Shown piece by piece: positions 5,911 to 12,481 of a DNA stretch of 13,062 bases; positions within the stretch are counted from its first letter, which is position 1, and the number at the start of each line of letters is the position of its first letter. Made by a program: the position numbers and the translations under genes. The notes under the pieces were generated by a model that was given only the letters and a program-made list of their open reading frames with translations, searched no databases and was not told the DNA's origin. Source of the DNA: Pseudomonadota bacterium (GTDB lineage: Bacteria > Pseudomonadota > Gammaproteobacteria > Burkholderiales > Thiobacillaceae); the NCBI GenBank assembly GCA_021802595.1, contig JAJZRT010000035.1, forward strand, positions 1 through 13,062. Reading direction: 5' to 3'.

Positions 5911-6117
5911 ATGAGCACCGCTGATACCTATGTTCGCGTTCGCATTGACACAGCCACCAAGGAGCCTGCTGCCGAAGCGCTGGAAGCAATGGGCTTGTCT
6001 ATTTCTGACGCGATCCGCTTGCTGATGCTGCGCGTAACGGATGAGCGCCGCTTGGTGAAATGGATGGCGGATGCAACGCTCGCGGTCGTCATGACCATCT
6101 CGATAGACTATTTTTGA
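5911..6117 (+). pseudogene. Truncated RelB/DinJ-family antitoxin, no toxin gene
   Basis: The frame starts at ATG 5911 with GAGGG before it. It encodes MSTADTYVRVRIDTATKEPA, then AEALEAMGLSISDAIRLLML and RVTDERRL. This is the ribbon-helix-helix DNA-binding half of RelB/DinJ antitoxins (about 46 residues). After that point the family normally continues 'PFxVKVPN', with a toxin-binding tail. Here the frame gives an unrelated VKWMADATLAVVM-type tail and stops at 6115-6117. A different frame over 6056-6100 (EMDGG...ARGR...LDRLF) vaguely recalls a RelB C-terminus, so an internal deletion with frameshift is possible. No RelE-type gene follows; legC begins 18 nt later. The truncated protein might still bind its operator. 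Confidence 0.7.
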
Positions 6118-6135
6118 GCATACCGCACTAACACG

Positions 6136-7311
6136 ATGCCCGACTTCAACCAGACCGCAGTCCTCGCCGCGCTTAAATCGGTATTGCCGTCAGACGGTAA
6201 ATCCGTCGCCCTGCACGAGCCCAGTTTTGCCGGCAACGAATGGGCTTACCTCAAGGAATGCCTGGACACCGGCTGGGTATCGTCCGCCGGCAAGTACGTC
6301 GATCGCTTCGAGCAGGGTCTCGCCGACTACGTTGGGGCGGGGCGCGCCGTCGCCGTGGTCAATGGCACGGCGGCGCTGCACGTCTGCCTGCTGCTGGTCG
6401 GCGTGGAGCAGGGCGACGAGGTGCTGGTGCCCAGCCTGACCTTCATCGCCACGGCCAACGCCGTCAGCTACTGCGGCGCGATCCCCCATTTCGTCGATAG
6501 CGAGGAGAAGACGCTCGGGCTCGATCCCGCCAAACTCGCCGACTATCTGGAAGACATCGCGGAGGTCCGCGTCGGGGGCTGCTTCAACAAACTCACCGGA
6601 CGCCGGATCAAGGCCGTGGTGCCGATGCACACCTTCGGCCATCCGGTCGACCTCGACCCGCTGGTCGAGGTTTGCGGCCGCTTCAAACTGGAACTGGTCG
6701 AGGACGCCGCCGAGTCGCTCGGTTCCTTCTACAAAGGCCGGCACACCGGCAACCTCGGCCGGGTATCGGCCTTGAGCTTCAACGGCAACAAGGTCGTCAC
6801 CACCGGCGGCGGCGGCGCCATCGTGACCAACGACGAGGACCTGGGCAAGCTGGCCAAGCATCTCACCACCACGGCCAGACTGCCGCACAAGTGGTCGTTC
6901 ATCCACGACCGGGTCGGCTTCAACTACCGCCTGCCCAATCTCAATGCCGCGCTGGGCTGCGCGCAACTGGAGCAGCTGCCGGCCTTCATAGAGAACAAAC
7001 GCGACCTCGCGCACCGCTACGCGAAAGCCTTCGCAGGACTGGCCGGCATCCGTTTGTTCACCGAGCCGGATTTTGCCCGGAGCAATTACTGGCTGAACGT
7101 GCTGCTGCTCGACCAGGCCGACAGCGAACAGCGCGACGCCCTGCTGGATGCCACCAACCATCTCGGCATCATGACCCGACCGGCATGGACATTGATGCAC
7201 AAACTGCCGATGTTCGCGGCTTGCCCGCGCATGGACCTCACCGTTGCGGAAAACCTCGAATCCCGGCTGATCAATATCCCCAGCAGCGCGGCGTTGGGTG
7301 ACGTGCGATGA
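6136..7311 (+). CDS. legC: LegC-family PLP-dependent sugar aminotransferase
   Basis: A 391-residue DegT/DnrJ/EryC1/StrS aminotransferase of the LegC type. It would add the 4-amino group to a UDP-4-keto-6-deoxy-GlcNAc intermediate in legionaminic-acid (nonulosonate) synthesis. Family marks are HEPSFAGNEWAYLKECLDTG with WVSSAGKYVDRFE near residues 35-65, and NGTAALH with PSLTFIATANAV for PLP-phosphate contacts. D190 in VEDAAESLGS binds the pyridine nitrogen. K219 in SFNGNKVVTTGGGG should form the Schiff base. GFNYRLPNLNAALGCAQLEQ is also typical. Length is normal. No clear ribosome binding site precedes ATG 6136, perhaps because the upstream truncated antitoxin was juxtaposed later. The stop overlaps an ATG at 7308. 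A second copy of the final codons of a legC gene lies at 8074-8118. Confidence 0.88.
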   Translation: MPDFNQTAVLAALKSVLPSDGKSVALHEPSFAGNEWAYLKECLDTGWVSSAGKYVDRFEQGLADYVGAGRAVAVVNGTAALHVCLLLVGVEQGDEVLVPSLTFIATANAVSYCGAIPHFVDSEEKTLGLDPAKLADYLEDIAEVRVGGCFNKLTGRRIKAVVPMHTFGHPVDLDPLVEVCGRFKLELVEDAAESLGSFYKGRHTGNLGRVSALSFNGNKVVTTGGGGAIVTNDEDLGKLAKHLTTTARLPHKWSFIHDRVGFNYRLPNLNAALGCAQLEQLPAFIENKRDLAHRYAKAFAGLAGIRLFTEPDFARSNYWLNVLLLDQADSEQRDALLDATNHLGIMTRPAWTLMHKLPMFAACPRMDLTVAENLESRLINIPSSAALGDVR

Positions 7312-7433
7312 TTGCCAAAGCCATCTGCAGGAAAATTCCCACGCACACGATGCAGGAGGCGCTGGAATTCTACTTCGAGAATCACGGGGCTATTAAAATA
7401 TCAAACTACTTGAATAGTATATCGAAGTATTGA
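7308..7433 (+). CDS. 41-residue ORF coupled to legC, probably a truncated gene start
   Basis: ATG 7308 overlaps the legC stop (ATGA), the spacing used by real operon genes in this region. The frame reads MIAKAICRKIPTHTMQEALE and FYFENHGAIKI, then enters A+T-rich DNA and stops at 7431-7433, inside the promoter of the HigBA-like module. I do not recognise the family. The simplest reading is the 5' end of the next operon gene, cut by insertion of the toxin-antitoxin segment. A chance frame is also possible. Confidence 0.3.
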   Translation: MIAKAICRKIPTHTMQEALEFYFENHGAIKISNYLNSISKY

Positions 7434-7439
7434 TATAAT
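7410..7439 (+). promoter_or_regulatory. Predicted sigma70 promoter of the HigBA-like module
   Basis: TTGAAT (7410-7415) and a consensus TATAAT (7434-7439) with an 18-bp spacer lie 8 bp before the toxin start codon. This would give a very short leader. It is the strongest -10 box I saw in the window. Confidence 0.6.
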
Positions 7440-7447
7440 CGGCGCAC

Positions 7448-7762
7448 ATGAAAGCGCTCCGCTTTATCGGTTCCAGTCTTGACGATTTGCGCAATTTTCC
7501 ACCGGGAGCACGGCGCGATGCCGGCTTTGAACTGGATGCCGTATAGCGTGGCTTGATGCCGACCCATTTCAAGCCAATGCTCAATGTTGGCGCTGGAGCT
7601 TACGAGATTCGTCTGCATATTCTGGGCGAGTGGCGCGTGATCTATGTGGCCAAATTCGACGATGCGGTATTCGTTCTGCACGCCTTCCAGAAGAAGACGA
7701 ACGCGACTCGCAAGGAAGACATCGAACTTGCCGCTCGACGTTATCGACAGATTGGAGACTGA
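7448..7762 (+). pseudogene. HigB/RelE-type (Gp49-like) toxin with in-frame amber codon
   Basis: One continuous frame from ATG 7448 to TGA 7760-7762 would encode a 104-residue mRNA-interferase-type toxin. It opens MKALRFIGSSLDDLRNFPPG, continues ARRDAGFELDAV, then codon 33 is TAG (7544-7546), where Gln (CAG) is likely in relatives. After it the frame goes on RGLMPTHFKPMLNVGAGAYE, then IRLHILGEWRVIYVAKFDD and VFVLHAFQKKTNATR, the core of this toxin family. No frameshift is present, so one C-to-T change explains the loss. A restart at TTG 7553 or ATG 7556 would lack the N-terminal helices and has no ribosome binding site. Toxin first, antitoxin second is the HigBA order. Suppression of the amber codon cannot be excluded. 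Confidence 0.85.
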
Positions 7763-7765
7763 GCT

Positions 7766-8050
7766 ATGAGCAAGGAACGCGTGATAGAAAGCAGCGGCAA
7801 CGTTTTTACAGACCTCGGCTTTTCGCCTGAAGATGCGACCATTCTGGCGATGCGCGCCGAGTTGATGGCACGTATCCGCGAAACCATCGCAGCTAAGGGG
7901 TGGACTCAAGCCGACGCCGCCGAACATTTAGGCATTGGTCAGTCACGCGTCTCTGATCTGGTACGCGGGAAGCGTGAAAAGTTCAGCCTGGATATGCTGG
8001 TAACCCTAGCTACCCGTGCTGGTCGGCATGTTGAACTGGCGTTGAGCTGA
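7766..8050 (+). CDS. HigA-like XRE-family antitoxin
   Basis: A 94-residue protein beginning 3 nt after the broken toxin, so the two were one operon. Residues about 30-90 form an XRE helix-turn-helix of the 'helix-turn-helix, XRE antitoxin' (HTH_37-like) kind: LMARIRETIAAKGWTQADAA, then EHLGIGQSRVSDLVRGKREK, and FSLDMLVTLATRAG. Such proteins bind the toxin through the N-terminal segment (FTDLGFSPEDATI) and repress the operon. The reading frame is intact. With a dead toxin, selection to keep it would have to come from its regulatory role or from protection against a similar toxin elsewhere. Otherwise the toxin mutation is recent. Confidence 0.85.
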   Translation: MSKERVIESSGNVFTDLGFSPEDATILAMRAELMARIRETIAAKGWTQADAAEHLGIGQSRVSDLVRGKREKFSLDMLVTLATRAGRHVELALS

Positions 8051-8073
8051 AAGCCGGCACGGCACAGTAATGC

Positions 8074-8118
8074 TGGCTGATCAACATTCCCAGCAGTGCG
8101 AAGCTTAACGAATCGTAA
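8074..8118 (+). pseudogene. Remnant of the 3' end of a second legC allele
   Basis: The frame TGG CTG ATC ... TAA reads WLINIPSSAKLNES and stop. It matches the end of the legC gene in the window (RLINIPSSAALGDVR, 7264-7308). Over 26 nt (7265-7290 against 8075-8100) there are three differences, all silent third-position changes, so both copies come from coding legC sequences. After SSA the two diverge. Nothing of legC lies upstream of 8074. This is a scar from recombination with a related legC allele, or from an insertion that split the gene end. Confidence 0.7.
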
Positions 8119-8134
8119 CTGATAGCCCCCCCCG

Positions 8135-8434
8135 ATGCGCCTAACCGACGACCAAACACAAGCCATTCGCCAACTCGCCCACCAGGTAGCGGGAAGCCGA
8201 TCCCGCGTGCGCGTTTTCGGTTCCAGGCTCGATGACGCCGCGCACGGCGGCGATCTCGACTTGATGCTCGAAGTGCAGGATCCCGTGGAGAACCCCGCGC
8301 TCATGGCCGCGCAAATGGCCGCCCGGGTGTCGCGCGTCATGCACGGACGAAAAGTGGATGTGCTGCTTTGTGCACCCAACCTGATGCGTCTGCCCATTCA
8401 CGACGTAGCATTCCAGGAAGGGGTGTTGTTATGA
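8135..8434 (+). CDS. MNT-type minimal nucleotidyltransferase (MntA-like antitoxin)
   Basis: A 99-residue protein of the DNA-polymerase-beta nucleotidyltransferase fold. Motifs are FGSR (G29-S30), GGDLDL (D40, D42) and KVDVLL (D75), the three metal-binding acidic residues being present. Small proteins of this type pair with HEPN-domain RNases. Known MntA antitoxins AMPylate the HEPN toxin to silence it. The stop overlaps the ATG of a frame at 8431, the usual coupling for this pair, but that partner is cut short. A run of eight C (8126-8133) ends 1 nt before the ATG and no Shine-Dalgarno is visible, so translation may be weak. The legC remnant ends 16 nt upstream. Confidence 0.8.
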   Translation: MRLTDDQTQAIRQLAHQVAGSRSRVRVFGSRLDDAAHGGDLDLMLEVQDPVENPALMAAQMAARVSRVMHGRKVDVLLCAPNLMRLPIHDVAFQEGVLL

Positions 8435-8526
8435 CCTTGGAACCGAAAATCACACTGCGCCTATTTATGTCATTGCGAGCGCAGCGAAGCAATCTCGGTA
8501 TCACGGCGCGACCAGCATGGAATTAG
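8431..8526 (+). pseudogene. 5' stub of the HEPN partner gene, interrupted by a dispersed repeat
   Basis: ATG 8431 overlaps the MNT stop. The frame begins MTLEPKITLRLF and then enters a dispersed repeat (MSLRAQRSNLGITAR), stopping at 8524-8526. HEPN partners are normally 110-140 residues, so nearly all of the gene is gone. The assignment to HEPN rests on position after an MNT gene, not on the twelve native residues. Confidence 0.5.
8469..8496. repeat. Dispersed 'GTCATTGCGAGC...GAAGCAATCTC' repeat unit
   Basis: The 28 bp run from GTCATTGCGAGC through GCAGCGAAGC to AATCTC. They match the pattern of a short repeat seen in very many copies in diverse bacterial genomes (CATTGCGAG...GAAGCAATC). The TTGC and GCAA ends can pair, giving an imperfect dyad. 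It stands exactly where the MNT partner gene is lost, immediately before the sialidase-like gene. Only one copy is in this window, so the repeat status comes from prior knowledge. Confidence 0.65.
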
Positions 8527-9644
8527 AAGCCTCGATGCCGTCCGAGATCACCCTGCAGCTTCCGCACAAGAAGAATAATCCGCGAAATTCCGAAGGCGCG
8601 TTCATCGACCTCGCTGATGGCCGGCTGCTGTTCGTCTACACCCGTTACTACGGCAACAGCTGGAGCGACAACGCCCCCGCCACCATTTCCGCCCTGACCT
8701 CAAGCGACGGCGGGCTGACCTGGTCGAAACGCAGCCGGGCGGTGGTGGACAATGAAGGTGGCTTCAATGTCATGAGCCCCTCCCTGCTGCGTCTGAACGA
8801 TCAGCGGCTCGGCCTGTTCTATCTCAAGAAGAACCATCTGCACGACTGCCGGCTGTTCCTGCGGACATCGGACGACGAAGGGCGCAGCTGGAGCGAGGCG
8901 ACGCGATGCATCCCGGCGCCGGGGTATTTCGTGGTCAACAACGACCGCGTGGTTCGTCTGCAGAGCGGGCGGCTGCTCATTCCCGCCGCCTATCACCGGC
9001 CGAAGCTCGAAGGCGAGACGACTGCCATTGAGGGCTGGGACTGGCGCGCCATCGCGCTGTTCTATCACTCCGACGACGACGGCCGGACCTGGGCCGAGTC
9101 CGACGACTGGTGGGGCCTGCCGGTCGAGAACCGCTCGGGCATGCAGGAACCCGGGCTGGTGGAGCTCAAGGACGGCAGCCTCTACGCCTGGGCGCGGACC
9201 GATACCGGCCGCCAGTGGGAAACGACTTCACGGGATCAGGGCGTGAGCTGGTCGCCGCCGCAGCCATCGCAATTTCTGTCGCCTTGCTCCGCGCTCTCCA
9301 TGAAACGCATACCATCAACCGGCGACCTCCTGGCGGTGTGGAACGATCACCGCCCAAAATGGAAGCTGGGGAAACCATACCGGTCGAGCTGGGGGCGAAC
9401 CCCGCTGGTAGCCGCCATCAGCAGCGACGAGGGGGAGAGCTGGAAAAAGGCAAAGCTCCTGGAAACCGACAGGCATCGGGGTTTCTGTTATCCGGCGATC
9501 CATTTTCATAAGGATGCCGTGCTGCTGGCCTATTCCTGCGGCGGGGTCGGCGGTGGCGTGCTCCAGGATTTATGTGTTAGAAGGGTGGGCCTGGACTGGC
9601 TCTACGGTCCGCCCCGAAACTATCCAAAGAAAACGTCATCATGA
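8517..9644 (+). CDS. Cytoplasmic sialidase-fold (BNR/Asp-box) protein
   Basis: A 375-residue six-bladed beta-propeller protein of the sialidase superfamily (BNR_2 type). Five Asp boxes are visible: SSDGGLTW (62-69), SDDEGRSW (118-125), SDDDGRTW (185-192), SRDQGVSW (238-245) and SSDEGESW (302-309). It also has RNSEGAF near the N-terminus and MQEPGLVELKDGS (209-221), typical of the exo-alpha-sialidase-like group. The F/Y-R-I-P motif of classical secreted sialidases is not seen. There is no signal peptide or membrane segment, so the protein should stay in the cytoplasm. The start could be ATG 8517 or, more like relatives, ATG 8535 (MPSEITLQL). The stop overlaps neuC by 4 bp. Its place among nonulosonate genes suggests action on a nonulosonic acid or its precursor; the reaction is unknown. 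Confidence 0.8.
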   Translation: MELEASMPSEITLQLPHKKNNPRNSEGAFIDLADGRLLFVYTRYYGNSWSDNAPATISALTSSDGGLTWSKRSRAVVDNEGGFNVMSPSLLRLNDQRLGLFYLKKNHLHDCRLFLRTSDDEGRSWSEATRCIPAPGYFVVNNDRVVRLQSGRLLIPAAYHRPKLEGETTAIEGWDWRAIALFYHSDDDGRTWAESDDWWGLPVENRSGMQEPGLVELKDGSLYAWARTDTGRQWETTSRDQGVSWSPPQPSQFLSPCSALSMKRIPSTGDLLAVWNDHRPKWKLGKPYRSSWGRTPLVAAISSDEGESWKKAKLLETDRHRGFCYPAIHFHKDAVLLAYSCGGVGGGVLQDLCVRRVGLDWLYGPPRNYPKKTSS

Positions 9645-10831
9645 ACCCGCGCAAGATCTGCATAGTCACCGGCAGCCGCGCCGAATATGGGCTGCTGTAC
9701 TGGCTGATGAAGGAAATCCAGGCCGACACAGACCTTCAGCTCCAGGTCGTTGCCACCGGAATGCACCTCTCGCCGGAGTTCGGCCTGACTTATCGCATCA
9801 TCGAGCAAGACGGCTTCACCCTGGACGCCAAGGTCGAAATGCTGCTCTCCTCCGACACTCCGGTGGGTGTGGCGAAATCGGTAGGACTTGGCGTCATCGG
9901 TTTTGCCGATGTCTATGATCGCCTGCGGCCCGACATCGTTGTCGTGCTCGGCGACCGCTTTGAAATCCTCGCCGCGGCACAGGCGGCGCTGTTCGCCATG
10001 ATCCCAATTGCGCATTTACACGGTGGCGAGACGACCGAAGGGGCCTACGACGAGGGTATTCGTCACGCCATCACCAAAATGGCGCACTGGCACTTCGTTG
10101 CCGCCGAAAAGTACCGGCAGCGCGTAATCCAGATGGGCGAGTCGCCCAAACGTGTTTTCAAGGTCGGGGCACCGGGGCTGGACCATCTTTCCCGCATCGA
10201 TTGGCTCGCCCGTGAGGCGCTGGAACGTGATCTAGGCATATCACTCTCCGCGCCAGTATTTCTGGTTACCTATCACCCGGTGACGCTGGGTGTCACGGAT
10301 TCAGAACAGGTCATCGAACAACTGCTGGAGGCGCTCGGTGAATTCCCCGATGCCAGCATCGTGTTCACCTACCCAAATGCCGACAACGGCGGGCGCGTCA
10401 TCATCCGCGCCATTGATGCCTTCGTGGGCGAGAATCCCGCTCGCCGCGTCGCTGCCGTCTCGCTCGGCCAGCAGCGATACCTGAGCCTCATGCGCTTGGC
10501 GGATATCGTGATCGGCAACTCATCCTCCGGACTCACCGAGGCCCCCGCCCTCAAGAAAGCGGTCGTGAATATCGGCGATCGTCAACGAGGCCGGCTCAAG
10601 GCTGCCTCCATCATCGATGCCGGAGAAGATGCGGAATCGATCGCCATCGCCATTAGGCAAGGGCTGTCTGCGGATTTCCGGGCGCAACTCGATGCAACTG
10701 AATCGCTCTACGAATTCGGTGATGCCAGTCGCAAGATCATGAATCTGCTCAAGGCCCCGCTTCCTGACTTGAAAAAATCATTTCATGACGTGATCGCTGA
10801 GGATAACAAGCCCTCAACTCCCGGTGCCTGA
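9641..10831 (+). CDS. neuC: Hydrolysing UDP-sugar 2-epimerase, NeuC/LegG type
   Basis: A 396-residue enzyme of the GT-B-fold UDP-GlcNAc 2-epimerase family, hydrolysing subgroup. It releases UDP and gives ManNAc (NeuC), or the 2,4-diacetamido-6-deoxymannose precursor of legionaminic acid (LegG). Visible marks are TGSRAEYGLLYWLM at the N-terminus, GDRFE (D105, E108), HGGETTEGAYDE (127-138) with IRHAITKMAHWHFVA, VGAPGLD, TYHPVT, and GNSSSG (292-297) for the nucleotide phosphate. With legC upstream, the LegG role is the better guess. The choice between UDP and GDP substrates cannot be made from sequence. ATGA overlap with the sialidase-like gene shows co-translation. The last 15 or so residues are a low-complexity tail. 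Confidence 0.9.
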   Translation: MNPRKICIVTGSRAEYGLLYWLMKEIQADTDLQLQVVATGMHLSPEFGLTYRIIEQDGFTLDAKVEMLLSSDTPVGVAKSVGLGVIGFADVYDRLRPDIVVVLGDRFEILAAAQAALFAMIPIAHLHGGETTEGAYDEGIRHAITKMAHWHFVAAEKYRQRVIQMGESPKRVFKVGAPGLDHLSRIDWLAREALERDLGISLSAPVFLVTYHPVTLGVTDSEQVIEQLLEALGEFPDASIVFTYPNADNGGRVIIRAIDAFVGENPARRVAAVSLGQQRYLSLMRLADIVIGNSSSGLTEAPALKKAVVNIGDRQRGRLKAASIIDAGEDAESIAIAIRQGLSADFRAQLDATESLYEFGDASRKIMNLLKAPLPDLKKSFHDVIAEDNKPSTPGA

Positions 10832-10873
10832 CGCACCACAAACCATCAAGATTGATCCACTAAGAAGGCCGTC

Positions 10874-12481
10874 ATGGATTTACAACCCATAATCGAAGAG
10901 GCTTACGCTCTACTGCAGTCAGGCGCCGACGAGGCGCTGCCGATCGCCCAGGCAATGTGTCAGAGAGCACTCGATCAAGACCCACCCAATGTCAATGCGC
11001 GGGTGATCCTGGCAAGGATTGCGCAGCGGAATTTTCAGTATGCGCTGGCCATCAAATATCTTACCGAGGCGGTGGAGCGAAACCCGGTCCCGACTATTAT
11101 CCGTGAGCTGGCCCAGGTATGGTTTTCCATCGGCCGCCATGACAAAGCGCTGGAATTGTTCTCTGGTCTAACCGCGTTAGAAGGCGCGAGCGCCGAAGAT
11201 AAGCGCATCGTCAGTGAATTGTCCAGGCGTCAGCAGACTACTGCTGTCGACGCGCAAGTGGACGCCATAGTCGAAGGCGAGACCGACCTGATCGAATGGA
11301 GCGAAACGCTGGTCGGCCCGGACGATATAGAACTGGAAATTCCCCGCGTCAGCCCCCTAACCTATCATTGCACGGCCCCCCGCTCTGGTCCCGCTCAAGG
11401 TCTGGTGGTTCTGATTGCCGGTTTTGGCGAAGATGCAACAACCGATTACCAAAGGAAGCTCAGAGCCCATATCGCAGAGCATTATCATCTGGCAGTAGTG
11501 TCCGTCGAACACCACTGCGTATCCAACAGATTATCGACTGGCGCAGAGATAAAAATTCCACCGGCAAACATGGTGCGGATCAGAGCGCTGTGCGCTGCCT
11601 ACGGGACCGAATTTTTGCCGAAAGACATCGAGAAGAGCATTGCCGATTTGGGTGCCCAGCTTCCCGATCTGGCCATCGGCGGTGTACTGGCCCCGAAAAA
11701 TGGCGACTATCAGAATTTCGGTGTGCTGCAGGCGATGGATTTCTTGCCGGTGTTGGGTCGATTGTTCTTGCATGGGAAGCTGGATATCTGGCTGCGCAAC
11801 ATCGTCCTGTTCGGTTCCGGCCATGGCGGCTATATTGCGCACTTGGTGGCCAAGTTTGCGCCCAACTCGATCAGCGCCATCGTATCTAATTCCGGCTACC
11901 TGGGTGTCGGAGTAGGGACCCGACGTTTCATTTCTGGAGAAGCCAATCCTGCGCAGATTCATTTCAACGAGGGTGTTGAAATAATCACAAAGGTGGAAAA
12001 TCTGAGAGCGACATTGCTGCTAAATACGATCACGCCGTGGAACGCCGGCTCCACGGTGAACGGCAGGTTATTCGATGAGGGGCACCGGGAGATCCGGGAT
12101 CTGACCAAGCATATGAATGCCCGTCGACGTGCGAGCTTGTGTCCGGTCCAATATCGCATGATTCACTCGTCTCGGGACACCATGGAATCCTGCGCTGCTT
12201 GGCGAGCGTATGCGCAGATCTTAGACGAGAACCGAAACAACGTCGAATTCATTGAAGTGACGGATCAGGATGTCGATGACCAGTTCATCAAGACACTGGA
12301 TCACGGCCTGGGCGTCTCGCTGCGCGAACTTTTCGATCACTTCTACCCAGGGCTCCAACCCAGAATTTCCAGTATGACCGACTTTGATCTCAAAACGACG
12401 ATTAGCTTTGATTGCGCACCGTTTCGCAAATACACGATCCAGTTCCATCCCGGTAAAGCGGAGTTGAGCATACAGTCATGA
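10874..12481 (+). CDS. TPR-DUF2920 alpha/beta-hydrolase-like protein
   Basis: A 535-residue two-part protein. Residues about 15-115 form two to three TPR-like helix pairs: IAQAMCQRALDQDPPNVNAR, then YALAIKYLTEAVERNP, then WFSIGRHDKALELFSGLTAL. After a linker, residues about 160-515 resemble DUF2920, an alpha/beta-hydrolase-like family known from Campylobacter flagellar-glycosylation regions. Matching features are VVLIAGFGEDATTDYQRKLR, VSVEHHC and the nucleophile elbow FGSGHGGYIAHLVAKFAP (S315). D435 (HSSRDT) and H477 (LDHGLGVSL) are likely triad partners. There is no signal peptide. A likely SD AAGAAGG stands 5-6 nt upstream. The stop overlaps neuB by ATGA. A role in acylating, deacylating or transferring the nonulosonate, with the TPR part docking flagellin or a transferase, is inference. 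Confidence 0.72.
   Translation: MDLQPIIEEAYALLQSGADEALPIAQAMCQRALDQDPPNVNARVILARIAQRNFQYALAIKYLTEAVERNPVPTIIRELAQVWFSIGRHDKALELFSGLTALEGASAEDKRIVSELSRRQQTTAVDAQVDAIVEGETDLIEWSETLVGPDDIELEIPRVSPLTYHCTAPRSGPAQGLVVLIAGFGEDATTDYQRKLRAHIAEHYHLAVVSVEHHCVSNRLSTGAEIKIPPANMVRIRALCAAYGTEFLPKDIEKSIADLGAQLPDLAIGGVLAPKNGDYQNFGVLQAMDFLPVLGRLFLHGKLDIWLRNIVLFGSGHGGYIAHLVAKFAPNSISAIVSNSGYLGVGVGTRRFISGEANPAQIHFNEGVEIITKVENLRATLLLNTITPWNAGSTVNGRLFDEGHREIRDLTKHMNARRRASLCPVQYRMIHSSRDTMESCAAWRAYAQILDENRNNVEFIEVTDQDVDDQFIKTLDHGLGVSLRELFDHFYPGLQPRISSMTDFDLKTTISFDCAPFRKYTIQFHPGKAELSIQS

Noticed and set aside
6190..7200. 336-codon minus-strand open frame
   Set aside because: Antisense to legC. It is a by-product of G+C-rich codon use and has no domain resemblance.
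8126..8133. C8 tract as a phase-variation switch
   Set aside because: It lies outside the coding sequence, before the MNT start codon. There is no promoter spacing around it that would make length changes clearly matter, though slippage there is possible.
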